From NCBI RefSeq assembly GCF_023101765.2, contig NC_064217.1, forward strand, positions 7,041,788 to 7,105,787: a stretch of 64,000 nucleotides of DNA, given 5' to 3'. Positions within the stretch are counted from its first letter, which is position 1. Each line of letters starts with the position of its first letter. The position numbers were made by a program, and so were the translations under genes. Shown piece after piece: positions 46,846 through 59,584 of the stretch. This stretch comes from Spodoptera frugiperda. Lineage: Eukaryota > Arthropoda > Insecta > Lepidoptera > Noctuidae. The notes beneath the pieces were generated by a model. The model was given only the letters and a program-made list of their open reading frames with translations. It did no database searches and was not told the origin of the DNA.

Positions 46846-49800
46846 AGGATAAAACAAAATGGAGAACTTATTACCCATCTCATTTTATGATGAAGTTACA
46901 AACTTATAAATAAACATTAGAAAAGGATAAAAATATATCAATGTCATTACAATTAATCATTGATTATGATCCTCATTTACTAACAAAGTACCATACATAC
47001 CTTTACTAAACAGCTTTATAAATCAGATCTGCCTACTAACAAAGATGATAAATTCAACTAATTCCCTTGAGTAGGTACTAGTAATACTAAATTGAATACG
47101 CCTTTAATAGGTTTGTACGTAGATAAAAGCTAATAATTCCCAACAGACAGCCGAGATATTATGGTAAGGGAAATAAATTATTATTATGCTCTCTAAGATT
47201 GCTAGTACCGTTACACACATAAACGCACCAATTAGCCTGTAAATGAAACTAGGAGTAATGGCCAATCATTACAGTACATACGTCCAAATATCCCACTCGA
47301 TTTGCTAAGTCAATCTATTCGGAAATCAAATAGGGACTTAGTCCGTTTGGGACTGCATTAAGCCTTCGTATCATTAGACCCCCATCTGTCTCTGCTCTGG
47401 TTACTTTCGGTGTGATTAAGAAACAATATGACTTAACGGCACTCCTTTTAATTACTGCAAGGGATGGACAGATGTGTTAATACGCAATTTAATATGTACT
47501 TTTCATCAGTTATTTTAGAAAGACCATGCAATTAGGGAAAAGAAAAACACATTTTATTATTTTTATCCCATTCCTTTTAGAAACATGTTACACGAAAGCA
47601 ATTGTTAACAAAATTATCACACTGTAACAGTCCAGTCCTGAACTATGGACCAGATGGGCATCTTCTAGATATATAAGAGAGACGATACAATGGATAGACC
47701 CTTTTAAAAATTAATACACATTGTCCATTACATTTTCCTAAATCACAATATTATTTAACTTTACTGCTATCTATAAGTATCGGTAAGCAATTTTCCGACC
47801 CATTGTTTATAAGTACCACTATGAATTTGGCCTCCCCAATTGATTTTCATGACTATGGAACATAATGACAATACTATCTAGCATAAATACGATATTATTA
47901 TCTTCTTTTCTCTTGGCCTTATTCTGACATCGAATAGCCTTATAGTCTTTCGTTTTGAACTTAGAGCCAGATATTATCTACTAGCACTTAAAGAAGCTAG
48001 TGCACAATATCTGTCACTATCACTATCACTTAAAGAAGTAACTAAAGAGTCAGAAAATAGTTCTATCTGTATTCTACGATTGACAGTTTGATGCGCTCTC
48101 TAATATTCAGAATTTTAGATATCTTCCAGGATTAGGGTTATATTTAGAACGCTTTTTCCATGCAACTATGTAATACGGCTGCTACGTGCATGTGAAACTA
48201 AAACAAAACAGAAACGGAAAATACACATATCATTTTTATCCTAGAATACCAAAAGATATTGAAACATATAAGACAATTGATTCCAATCCCCAGCGCTTCC
48301 CTTATAGAATATTCAGGTTTTACGTGAATATATTTATCAGAAATATAAGCGTACGGACGATATCTGTTGAAAATGGAAGGCAACGTCTTTCCCTAGGGAC
48401 CTCATTAGATTGTCGCGCGCTGGTCGGTAGGGAATCGACTGCAGGATAACCGATTCACAGCTTCGATTTCAAAAGGATCCGTGTAAAAATATAGGGTTTT
48501 ATTGACAAATGGTCGAGGAAATGATATTGATATATTTGTCTGTCTGCAGTTTTTTGGGGTGGCAATTAGTCTGATGTAGTTCGAAATCTCTACGGTTTTC
48601 TTTCTAAAAAGAAAACCGTAATTAAAAAAAATATTCACAGAATATTTTTGTGAATGTGTCCAGTGATTAATCGTGTTTATTTACAAGTGATTGCATTAGT
48701 ATAAATATTAAGGTCTGCGCCAAATGTACGAAGCTTCCGATGGAAAAATGTTTCTTGTTCTGCTACTCATCGAACGTATGTATGTCTATTCCATATCAAT
48801 CATCGGTGCCAGATTGGCGTCTTCCTTGACGATCAAAATAAATCTTTCACATTTCCATCAATTTCTCATACGGTTATTACTTCTTTATTGACAGAATTCG
48901 TTTACATACACAACGTAATACTATTGTACGTTCCCGTAGAGTAAGTTATTTTATCTCCATCAAAAGTTTACACACTTCAAATATGCTCCGTGCGGTTACA
49001 CTAAAATCGGTAGCGAATCAAAGTTTTTCCTAACATTTGTAACACTTAAAACTTTGGAGAGCACATAATAGCAAGCAATAGATCGCAAAACACACTGAAG
49101 TATGTCTACTGTCTCTACCATTGTGTTCATGACAGAACTTGGAAACTACAAGGAACAAGTTAAATATTGAAGTTGACAAACTGGAACCCAAGTCTGTTCG
49201 GTGCGGATCCAATTTGAGGTTAGCTTCGACACACCATATATGTATGTTTTAATAGAATTAACAGAAGAACCAGCTTTATGAACGCGTGTCTAATGGTTTT
49301 TGATTTAGACTAAGATTTATGATTACATGATGTGACTCGGGACATAATTTACAATATTACAAGGCCAACGGGTAATAAGCGCATTAGAGTTATTAGCTCA
49401 GGCTCGTGACACATGGATTGATGAGTTTGTGAGCTTGAAGCGAAGTCTTCGTTAACATGTTCGATGTGTCATAATAGGGAACGAGTATACTCTCTAAAAT
49501 TTTGTTATAGATAATGTTGTTTATAGGATATTGGGTTTTAGATACGCATTATGGAACAACGTGTACTTTGATTTTTGATAGTGAAATATATTATGACGTC
49601 GGATATAGCGCATGTAAAATAAATAATAAGTAATTTTTTGTGTCCCTAGTCGTTATACTCTTGGCAGAGTGGTCGTTGTCGTCATGTAGATATGATGACA
49701 AGCTTTACAATTCGTCGCCACTTCTCGCACACCTCAGTCTTCCTCGTACTTTCGTTAATTTGACCATTGAGTGCAGTTTTAATTTGGAACTTTAAAATAA

Positions 49801-52134
49801 GATTATCATATTTTTTTCTGCTTTATAATGATGAGTTATTACAACGGATCTTTCAATATTTCATCTTGATATTAGTTTCTTTTTTATAATTCCCAAAAAG
49901 CACAAGCTTGTTCTTGCCCTCCAACCACATGTGAAATGAGTAACATAGAAAATATAACTATTCGTTCGGCACATGTGACGGTAAATTACAATTTGTGACC
50001 GGGCGTTAACTTTCCTGACAGATTTATACTTGGTATACACGTCCTACTTTGTGTCACAGCTCATAAAGATGTCGTTACCTTGAATTAATATGGGCGCACT
50101 TTGAATTAATTTACACTAATAATGTCATTCCAAAATAAAGGGCCGTGATCAAAAAATGGTTTGTTTTCTTTTAAAGACGCGTGTGGCTTATCTAAATATA
50201 AAATGTTTAGCGTTTGACCCAAAATCTTTGATACATTAGATTAATTAATCATTGGTGGAAAGTTATTTGGGTGTGGGATTCCGAAGAGAACTGGTTAGCG
50301 GTTCACATGGGTTATCTGGGTGAATAAACATGGTATCAATATTCAATGGTCTTGAGATGCTATGTTTTTTTTATCGAGATAGTGATTTTGAATTTTATTG
50401 GAATGCTAATAAGGCTGTGAATGTATATTGTACATGTAAACAAAAACATGTAATTTATCGTTATAGCTTATAATTATTGGTTTCTTATTAGCTTTAGCAA
50501 TGAAGAACTTTTATATGGTTTGAGGTAGAAAATACAGTTTTAATATCCTTTGATTGCGCTGCAGCTCAACTAAGTAAAGCAATAATGATTTCTAAGAATA
50601 GTCTTTCAGTCCGGATTAAATTTGTCCGGAGCAATGTGAATAAGAAAATGGATCCCGAGCTCCTGAGGAAATTAACTTGAGTGAGGATTTAAATTTTTCA
50701 TCAAACCAACCTAATTAACTTCATAATTAAACTTGGTAATCTCTTGGAGTTTTATTCATCTATTGAGAATACGGTCGTTCGCACTTTGATCAAGTCTGTA
50801 TTCCGAGTTAGTGCCAATAAATCTGTTTCTCATTTACAATAACATTTTAACATTTCTAAAGGAATTAATGGAGGATACATAAAATTTACAATTAAGCGAT
50901 GTAATAAGTTTCCTTCTATAAACGTTTCTTGCGACAAAGCAGTGTTCAGATAAATAGGAACACGAAGGGCAGGCTCCCTTCAAAATAAGCATTGTTAAAT
51001 CTTTGTGAAGTCCCAACTTTTCGCCATTAAGTACAATTTAAGTATGGAACTTAAATGAAGTGGAAAAGTTGACCGGAAAAATTTACCGTAGGGCAAACTC
51101 ATCTCATTTAGGGTGTGAGCTATAAAAATAGATTTTCATTTATGTGGTTGACATTTTGGTTCAAATTCTTTTAAGTGTTGCTTTACCTAATTTTTAACTT
51201 GATAAAAACAAGGTATGTTTAATCGACTGCGAGCTAAGCTACAGTTAAAACATCACATTGTTAAGTTAATTCTAACAATAAAAGAGGTGAAACCTACACG
51301 TATCCATAAATTTTATCTGTAACAATCGATGACACTTTAAACCAGCCAGCAACAAAAAGCCGATTCACTCTCTTTGTTAAAAAAGAAAGGAATAATTACT
51401 TCATTCGCTTCCATTACAGTTTAAAAATAGAACGAAAAGAGCGAATGATAGCGTGCCAGCCAGCCCATCCAATTACACGACGATTATGTAAGTACATAGC
51501 ATTCAATGAAATAGTTATGTCAAAGGCTGTTAAACCCAGCTAATTGTCAGTTCCGAAGTAGGTCATATAGCCTGCACTATGCTTGGTTAATACACAAAGT
51601 TTGTTGACAAGGGTACAATGTGCAGGGCTCCGAAAACCTCTTCATTAGCATACAAGTTTTAGTTTGAGATTGTACTTATATTCGTGTCGTTTACAAAACA
51701 TGCGAGCTGTAGGTTCGTGTTAATTACAACTCTAATACACTTGATATAACAATGTTAATTGGTTGCTCAAGTTATTTGTTTAGGGTTGAGTGTGGGTTGA
51801 AGTATGTGAGATTGATCCGAAGAAAATTAAAGTTGTAATGAGCAAATTTTCTTTAGTTTCGTGTGCTGTTAATCTTGAAAAGGTCGTTGGGAACAAGCAA
51901 ATATAAAATAATAAAGAAACCATTGTGTGCAGATTTTTAAGATAGGTATATGGACTATCTGAGTTATTTTTGCATAGCTTTCAGAGTTCTTTCTCGCTTA
52001 TTACTTGTTTTTTTATTCAAATTGTGTAGCTCTATACGTTTAACACATAACGTTACAATAAACTCTGCTTCTCTCCCAAAACAGCACAGATTTACTTAAA
52101 CCCTTCTTTATTCTATTCTAGCAGTATTCAGAAA
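46846..52134. other. 5.3 kb of mostly unique AT-rich DNA
   Basis: No gene was recognised. It includes a short (TCACTA)n run at 48014-48030 and a hairpin at 48591-48620. Open frames near 48186-48638 overlap on both strands and have no known domain. Confidence 0.4.
48591..48620. repeat. Perfect hairpin, 13-bp stem, 4-nt loop
   Basis: TACGGTTTTCTTT pairs with AAAGAAAACCGTA. A second, weaker hairpin (ATTCACA...TTGTGAAT) follows within 40 bp. Confidence 0.65.
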
Positions 52135-52325
52135 AAAACGAGTTATTTCCATTTTACGGTTGTCTATACAAATTGGAATCAAACTTTTCGTACAATTTGT
52201 TGGCGCGGCGACACTCCCCCACACGACACTGTATAGTACATGTGGTCTGAATGTACGTAAAAAGAATTCCACTATTTATCCGTACCTTTGTTTTATAAGA
52301 ATTTAGTGTAGGAACGTGGTTAGTT
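52135..52325 (+). repeat. Diverged duplicate, left member
   Basis: Words in this block (GTACAATTTGTTGG, GGCGACACTCCCC, CCTTTGTTTTATAAGAATTT) recur in the same order at 52755-52935, so the two blocks look like old direct copies about 620 bp apart. Confidence 0.35.
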
Positions 52326-52599
52326 TAAAAAAGTGGAGTCATTATTATGGGTCTAGAAAACTGTTGGCATAGTTATCGAGTCAATGTTGAGGTAATTTTT
52401 ATGTAAATATTTATGTAGCTTATTGGTACTTATGTTATAAGCCTTTCATAATAAGGTACGCGCCTTATGCTATACGCCAGTCACAAATCTCTACACTGAC
52501 CTATAAAGCACTGGGAATACGATAAACTCAATTACATAAAAAGGTTTAAAAAATGTGAACCACCTCAAACAATTAACGTGCGAACCTAATTTTTTAAGT

Positions 52600-52700
52600 T
52601 GAGTAATATACGCATTAAAATCGGTTCAGCTGAGTGCGAGATAATCGCGTACAAACATACATACATACACACAGTTCAAACTGAGAACCTCCTTTGTTTA
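52600..52700 (+). mobile_element. LINE-like 3' tail fragment
   Basis: 'CATTAAAATCGGTTCAGCTG' is followed by ATAATCGCGTACAAACATAC and AACTGAGAACCTCCTTTG. From memory this is a non-LTR retrotransposon 3' tail widespread in insects. An (ACAT)n run sits inside. Confidence 0.45.
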
Positions 52701-52754
52701 AAGTTAAGTTAAAAACAGAACATTTTCTCATTTCATTCTTTAACGCGTTTTTGC

Positions 52755-52935
52755 AGCATGTATTGCCAGGTAAAAAAAAACGACTTTTATAAAATAAATA
52801 AACTAGAAATCAAACGTACAATTTATATCGGTGGCAACACTCCCCGTTGGTCTGCGTGTGGCTTGTACAGCACAAAAACTATTTCAGCTTTTAGATCGCA
52901 CCTACCTTTGTTATGAAAGAATTTTAGCGCCAAAC
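52755..52935 (+). repeat. Diverged duplicate, right member
   Basis: It carries the words listed for 52135-52325 in variant form (GTACAATTTATATCGG, GGCAACACTCCCC, CCTTTGTTATGAAAGAATTT). It may be an LTR-like or repeat pair around the LINE-like tail; no terminal TG...CA was found. Confidence 0.35.
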
Positions 52936-53024
52936 CGCAGTTAGAAACGTTTTTTTTTTCTAAATCGGTTTTGTATTGAATTTTTTTCTTTTTATTATAT
53001 TTTTTTGACCTGGTCGTAGTATAT

Positions 53025-53103
53025 GATTGGACATTCTGGACCTTTTTTTCTGGACTTCTCGCTCGGCGAACTCCTTCGCTCAAGTGGTCCAGAATGCCCA
53101 ATC
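53025..53103. repeat. Inverted repeat, 18-bp arms
   Basis: GATTGGACATTCTGGACC at the left pairs with GGTCCAGAATGCCCAATC at the right with one mismatch, around a 43-nt centre. It could be a tiny MITE; no target duplication is clear. Confidence 0.6.
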
Positions 53104-56100
53104 GTGAATGGTCGACGTTTTATTTTAGGTGTTGTACCTATAGTCGATCTGTAAAAGGGTTGAAATTAAATTAATTACTTTAATTTTTTTTTTCTATTAG
53201 GTATGTATAAAACTGTAGAAAGATCATCTAGGTAATAAATAAGTAAAATATTTACCGCACACGGTGTCGGACTATGTAGTCAAAATTACAAAATAAACCA
53301 GCCTATATCGGTCGGGTCGCCAGCTTTCTATCTATCTACAGAAATTTTAAATCATACTTCATAGTATAAATCATACTTTATAGTATTATCACAAATACAT
53401 CGGAAAGTTTTCATAAACTCTCCGTTGTATTGTGAAAAAAATAAAAAAAATATGTCTGCATTAAAATAAGACAAGTTTCAATTTATAATACTAGTAAGGA
53501 CTGGTAGGTTGTGAGATGTTCATGTTCACTTTGTAACTTTACTCAGATAGAATAAGACTCATCCTATGAACGGCTTATCTACATTCAAGAAATCGGTTTC
53601 TGCAACGGTTTTCTCACAAGCTCAGGTTTGTGAACATTCTGCGTGCCATATGTTTGTACCTAAGTAGCTCAGTTGCGCCTTGAACTGGCTTATACAGACT
53701 TGAAAATTCAGTCTACAAAATACAAGTCAAATACACAATAGAATGATGCCGGGTAAGATAAAATAAAGTATATTTTACGACACTACGATAAAATAACATG
53801 GCGTACAAAAAGTATGACATTGCTAGAAGCCCCATTCGCGTACAGCAAATGCAGTTAGAAGTTTGAGAAGCTCATAAATAGTTAACCTAATCACGAGTAA
53901 AAAACTTGGACTTTACATATCACGAGCGCCAGCGAAACTGTTCGGTAACTATAATAAAGCTTCCGACTTTTATGACCCGAAATGTTCCCCAATTTAAAGT
54001 TCTATCGTAAGCCGATGTGACATTTAAAATCCTAAATCCTTGTAAGTAGCCACTTCAATTTGTAACTGACTGAGGCAGAATAAGTTGTGCTGCCCGAGGG
54101 CAACGTCTCCTCCCTCTAGTTTCATACAAATTGATATTTACGGTAATAGCATGAGTTTTTCAACGAGAAGGCAAAGTTAGAGGATAACAGGCTCAGTTGG
54201 ATACGCTCCGGAATCCAAATGGGCAAAAACGTTGAGCTAAAGAAGTGAAAAACGGATCTACAATTTTCCACGAACGGAATTATTCAAGATCAATTTAATG
54301 TTTTACGAGTTAGCTTTTCAGTGGGGATTTTGTAAAGAATAAAAGCGGACGGCCCTCAATGTGGATATTACATTAACAATGGCACCAACATTCTGCCGGA
54401 ACTGAGGTTTGGAGTGGTCACCTACTTAACATTTATTACGGATCGTAGCTTTTAATGATTGCGTAACGCGAAAAGAATGAAAATAAAATCCACATTCGCT
54501 TGTTATTCTCGTTGCAATGACTTTAATTATGTTGCATTATTTACTTGTCTGTTACAAGTACAAAGTAAATACGTTGGTGGTTTTAATGGTTATTATTCCA
54601 GTAGTACAGAGTGTATATTTAATTTTTATTTTTAAAATAATATAAATATTTTTAAAATAAAAACGTTTCTCATTTATACAAAGTGACTGTTTAATGTAAC
54701 GCCACTAGGGAAAAAGTAATAACCCTCGGCTTCGTTCATTGACGTAACAGCGAGACACACATTCGCAACACAAAGAGCTGATCGGGCGCACACAAACAAG
54801 GCTACAATAAACACCCCGCGTATCCATTTCTTATTCAGCGACCTCAAGTACCCATCCCGATATTAATAACAGCCGCAGAATACGTAACTATTAGATCCAG
54901 GTGCATGATTCTGAATAGAGCTTCGTAAATAAGCGGGCGTCCCGTCCGCGCTACACTGGGTACAGTCAGCCCAATAAATTATGCGGCTCACCACAGTACC
55001 GGGATCCGGACGCCTGTCGAATCCAACGGGAACCAATTAGTCGCACTCGAGAATATTTATTTGCGGTTTTCTCAAACAAGTGAGCATCCGACACTTTAAC
55101 CCCGCACACACTTCGTGACTCGACTTCTCTATGTGATAGATGTAGTGGCCGCCGAGCTAAGTGATTACGATTAATGCCCTTCTTAGAGGTGTTCTCTTTA
55201 TTTGGCGTCGCACTTATCGCAGATTCGCTGCCATGTATCAACTTGTGTTGATCTCAATAAAGTTCTTTACGGATCAGTGTTGATCGTTTGGATTTTATAT
55301 GTGCACAACTTTATTTATGGTCTGCGGGCTTAGTGTCACAACATTCTAGCCGTAACGACGTTGTGTAGCGTCGCTCTCAACACTAGACCAGTTCGACGTA
55401 AAACTTATCGATTTCTGGATTTAAGATCTTTATTGCAAAATCCAGAGGTCGATATTTTTTCTACTAAATGGCAACGCTTACAACGTAGACGGTAAAACAA
55501 TATTCATGAAGTTTTTGATCATAACTACAAAAGTAATTTGTTGATATCTTACAAATAAGGCACGATTCTTGACTACTAAGACTATTTTCGTAGAACAAAA
55601 TAGAAAAATAATATGATTAATACTGAATTATAAATATAGATAGCCAATTTTAGCTTCTAAGAAATATAATTATGATGATAGATACAAAGATAGCTTCAAC
55701 TGTACCTTATAAGGAAAACGGTTTTCATATAACAATATCCATCGTTATCCACAAAATCCATATTTCAATAGGCCAATAAATAAACGGGTAACATAATTCG
55801 ATAAACGTAGTCGTTTTACCTATCTGTCTAGTTTAGGTGGGTCGACTCAGCTAATATGAACCGATGTCGGCAAGTACTTCCATGTCACGCACGGCAAACA
55901 CGCAACCGAATATCGTTGATCCCCACATAATGCCATGATTGATCGATGTTGGCACCTAGTACATTAGCCGGTTGAAAAATATTAAAGAGGTGGCGAAAAA
56001 ATGCTGCCCACTGTACTTATGAAGCATAGAGTACGTAGCAAATGGAATGACTTCCATCGTCCATTCAAACGTTCAGTACGAGTAAAGAATCATGTCATTG

Positions 56101-56877
56101 GATAATTGACGCCTAGAGCTCTGACTACTTCTGTTTGGTGGCGAATTTTTCCCACGTGGACACTCCATTTAATTTTCTATGCCAGGCTATTAAGTAACCT
56201 TTGCGTTTTATTAATTTTATTCTAGTTGTGACAAATGGTTTCTGAATCTGAAAATAACTGCTAGCTTTGTGTAGTTATTTATCAATCTGTCACTGTTCTA
56301 ACAAAGTAGTAGTCGAAAAATTTGTGATGATTAATGTAGAATTTACTGTACTGAGTCATTAGAAAACTTAAATTTTTAGAACATATTATTTTGTGTCACA
56401 CGCATATCGGCGACATTTATCATATTTTAAACATATAGTAATTACTCAGCTAGACGATCTTTTACCCTTGATAATCGCATTTAATTTATGGTAAAGCGAC
56501 TATATTTTTTCATAAACAAATTAGGTTGTTTACATATAAAGCACTATATTATCGTACACCCGCCATCCAAGGAAACTCAAGGGAGCTATTCCACGATAGC
56601 ATAATAATATTAAAATGTTTATTTTGTAATTTTACCGAAATAGGCGCAGATTATATGAGAAGTGAAATGAATTTTCATTTTAGTGGCACAGTTTTGTGTA
56701 TTTGAATTTTATTAAAATAACTACATGTCTGATTTGCATAAAATTGTATGGTTAATTATTTTTAGTTTTTAGATGTACACACTGTTAAGAATTCACTCCT
56801 GTTTCGGGTTATATTTCTCAAAAGTTATTACTGAATCGTGTAGTTGCATACACTTGGCTCTTGCTCCGACGCGACAC
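53104..56877. other. 3.8 kb of mostly unique DNA with a GC-richer block
   Basis: No gene was recognised. The block 54700-55400 is conspicuously less AT-rich and non-repetitive, with a 91-codon minus-strand frame (54966-55241) that has a mixed residue composition but no known domain. Regulatory or conserved non-coding DNA is possible. Confidence 0.35.
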
Positions 56878-56903
56878 ATGTTATGGCACTCCTGCCATAA
56901 CAT
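56878..56903. repeat. Perfect hairpin, 11-bp stem, 4-nt loop
   Basis: ATGTTATGGCA pairs with TGCCATAACAT. The right arm recurs with extension (TGCCATAACATAT) at about 57295. Confidence 0.65.
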
Positions 56904-58226
56904 ATGACCGCTTTGTGGCAACAACCGTAGCCTAAAGAACTTCTTAGGGTACGATTTTTATAAAGAAAATACATTTAGGCATTTTACTAGGGAACATAAC
57001 ACTCAGAAACTCGAAAGTACAATACTAAGCTCTACTCTAAACAACTGGAATGTTTCAAAGAAGAAAAACTTGAACAATGGCGTCGCCAAATACCCGCCAA
57101 TTGCGTTTGTAATCACGCAAATCTTGATTACGTATTAACCTTACTTGTTTATACAAAGTACGTTGAAAAGTAAACAGCTATTTTCTTACCCTGCTATTTT
57201 GTTTTAACCTAATTTAACTTTAGCTATTGAAGGCTCATTTTGCGTTAACGAAGTTATCGCGTAGTATTATGTTCGTTGTTTTGTAACTGGCGATGCCATA
57301 ACATATAATGTTCCCGGGAACGGCAAATATTAATACATTTTTGATTAAAATTATGTGTGCGCGTGCAAGGAAAATATTCGCTGTTTTGGAAGCTTAATGG
57401 AGCACCCTGTTGACCTAAACGGGTAAGTAATTGATGGCAAATACTGTACAGTTTGATTTTTTAATTTTGCAGCGTTTTAATTTTCGCGGAACGATGTTTT
57501 AGTTCAAGTTAATTAATTAAATTTGTGTTTTATTATATTTGTTATTGTAAATGTTAGGTACTGTATATACATATTTATAACGGCGACCATTAAGTGGTGT
57601 AAATGCGAGTCGTGAAATATTACCTTGTAAAAAATAATGAACTAACTGATTAATGAATTTGATTTTATATCTACCTACACATTGACTACGTGTTTTCCTA
57701 GTCATTTTATTTTAATCAGCTATTCAAAACGCATAACGTTGCGCACAGGTAAATTCGCAATACAGCATCGCACGATGAACCTATTTGTTCAACTAACGGC
57801 AGCAATAACACGTTATGGTATAAAAAATACCATCAATTTTCACGGATTACCAATTTTCATAGACTTTTCCTTCACACCATTACGGGATTAATACAAGCCA
57901 ACTAGATTGTTCGGACGTGCTTTGGGCAGGTTTTCAAAAACCGCGTTTATGGCCAGACTTGACGTTTACCGCCGTATAAATTGGTATTTATTATTATGAG
58001 TTACTCTTGTACTAGGGTAAATGTTGGTGGTAGCCCTAAATGAGGGCTGTGCTTAACCCAGCTTAAACATTTCGTGTGAATAGGATTTGTTAGTCAATTG
58101 AGGAAAATGTTCAACACAACACTTTTCGGATTGTAGGGTAAGGTTTTATTAGATTCACAGGCTGGAATGCCTTGTTTTATAATATGCTTATTTTTCAAAA
58201 GGAAAATCCTATTGGGGGCTAATGAT
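56904..58226. other. Unique AT-rich DNA
   Basis: No gene was recognised. A 12-bp perfect palindrome GTTCCCGGGAAC lies at 57310-57321. Confidence 0.4.
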
Positions 58227-58303
58227 ACCCCCCACTAGGATTTTTTCCTTTATAGGTGCAGTACTGCAGCAGGTTGCTCAGTCACCACGTCAACCGTGCA
58301 GTC
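58227..58303 (-). mobile_element. tRNA-derived SINE (family A), internally deleted
   Basis: It has the two ends of the family ('CCCACTAGGATTTTTTCCTT' and CAACCGTGCAGTC) but lacks the middle ~100 bp including box B. Only a box-A-like stretch remains. Confidence 0.6.
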
Positions 58304-58847
58304 TATAATATTATCCAGTATCCAGTTGGTTGTTGGTATAAGACACATTATGATTTACGTTATACTCCACTTATTCAACAGATAAGTTATATGCATTAGA
58401 CCACAATAAGTTGTTAAGTAAAGATATTTTAAGGAAACATAAACTACGTTTAAGAAAACTAATCAGCTCGATTCTACAAACAGAACCAAAGAAAATGTCA
58501 CAGAAAAGTATTTATGTCGATAACACAAGCAAAACCAAGAGCAAACCGATAGCACTCAGAGATATTCCTAAAACTTATTTAATTAATTAAAATTTAATTT
58601 GTTTTCACAAACATTTACGTTAGGTACATTAATGACATAGCCACAAAGATGTGTTCTACAATACAAAACAATTAACTTTCTTTTAATAATAATTATACGT
58701 TATCTAGCTTCTATTTTAAATTAACAAAGTTTAAAATTTCCAAAGCAACAAAAAGGTATGTAATTATAAAGTTTTAGCTCTCTGACCGAACTTTGTGCGC
58801 GTAATTTCAAAAATAACTCCGCTTAGTTTGAAAAATGTTAGTTAGTA
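58304..58847. other. Unique AT-rich DNA
   Basis: Nothing was recognised. It ends in the TA that flanks the next element. Confidence 0.4.
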
Positions 58848-59362
58848 GGGTAAACTTGCTTAATTCGTACCTGCGCCTAAATCGTACCTCGTCTATATCT
58901 CGGATTGGGTAATAGTTACCAGCACCTCTGGTGGCATAAAATGTCAATAATAGTCGGCCATATTGCCATGTGACAAATAAACACCTGTTATGTTGCTCCC
59001 GACTAAAATATTGAACAGGTAAGTTTTTCTTACTTTTTGAGTAATTTTTTCGCATACTTCACAAGAACTGTCTTCCAAGTATACCGTTCATAAGTTGTTT
59101 AACTGTTTATTATATATTTATGCGTATATTTGTGAATATATTTCACATAGTAAAGCCGGCTTGTTCGTTGACAGTTTTTTTTGCGGCAAATTTGAAATTA
59201 ATTTGATACTTGTGCCTATTTCGTACTCGCAGCAACTTCTTAAAACGTACCGGTACGATTTAGGAAAACAATTTTTAATTTCACAGTGAATATTAACTAC
59301 TTGATTTTTTTTTTTTTTTTTTAAATTTAATTGTTTCTAATTATTTTTGTTACTATTGTAGG

Positions 59363-59584
59363 GCAACATGAACATCATCAACATTTTAACTCGAAATAAA
59401 AATAGAAGAAACCAAGAAGAAAACCATATCAAAGAAGCTAAATTTAAAGAAAACGAAAACACCTCAAAACGTATACAAGAAAAATAAACAAGAACAAGAT
59501 GAAAATGACAGTTGGTATTGCAAAATATGTCGATAAGACGTAAAAGAAAACATGATTAAATGCAGTAATTGTGAAGTATGGGTA
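59363..59584 (+). pseudogene. Transposase last exon, first part: basic tail and N-terminal half of a PHD finger
   Basis: The exon follows a strong acceptor (a long T-run, then TTACTATTGTAG). In frame from ATG 59369 it encodes a Lys-rich tail and then SWYCKIC at 59510-59530 and MIKCSNCEVWV at 59552-59584, the first Cys pairs of a C4HC3 PHD zinc finger. A stop (TAA, 59534-59536) falls between the two Cys pairs, so it is dead. The coding sequence breaks exactly at the Val codon before the expected His, where the inner element begins, and resumes at 60871. PHD fingers at the C-terminus are known in several insect pogo/CENP-B-type transposases; the assignment of this one is an inference. Confidence 0.6.

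Noticed and set aside
52823..53101. 92-codon minus-strand open frame rich in Lys
   Set aside because: Runs across a hairpin and poly-T/A stretches that explain its composition.
54966..55241. 91-codon minus-strand frame in a GC-richer island
   Set aside because: Fewer stops are expected at higher GC; no domain or splice support. Kept only as part of a possible regulatory block.
59095..59289. 64-codon plus-strand frame in the outer pogo-like element
   Set aside because: It lies between the probable splice donor (59019) and acceptor (59361), so it is intronic, and has no domain.
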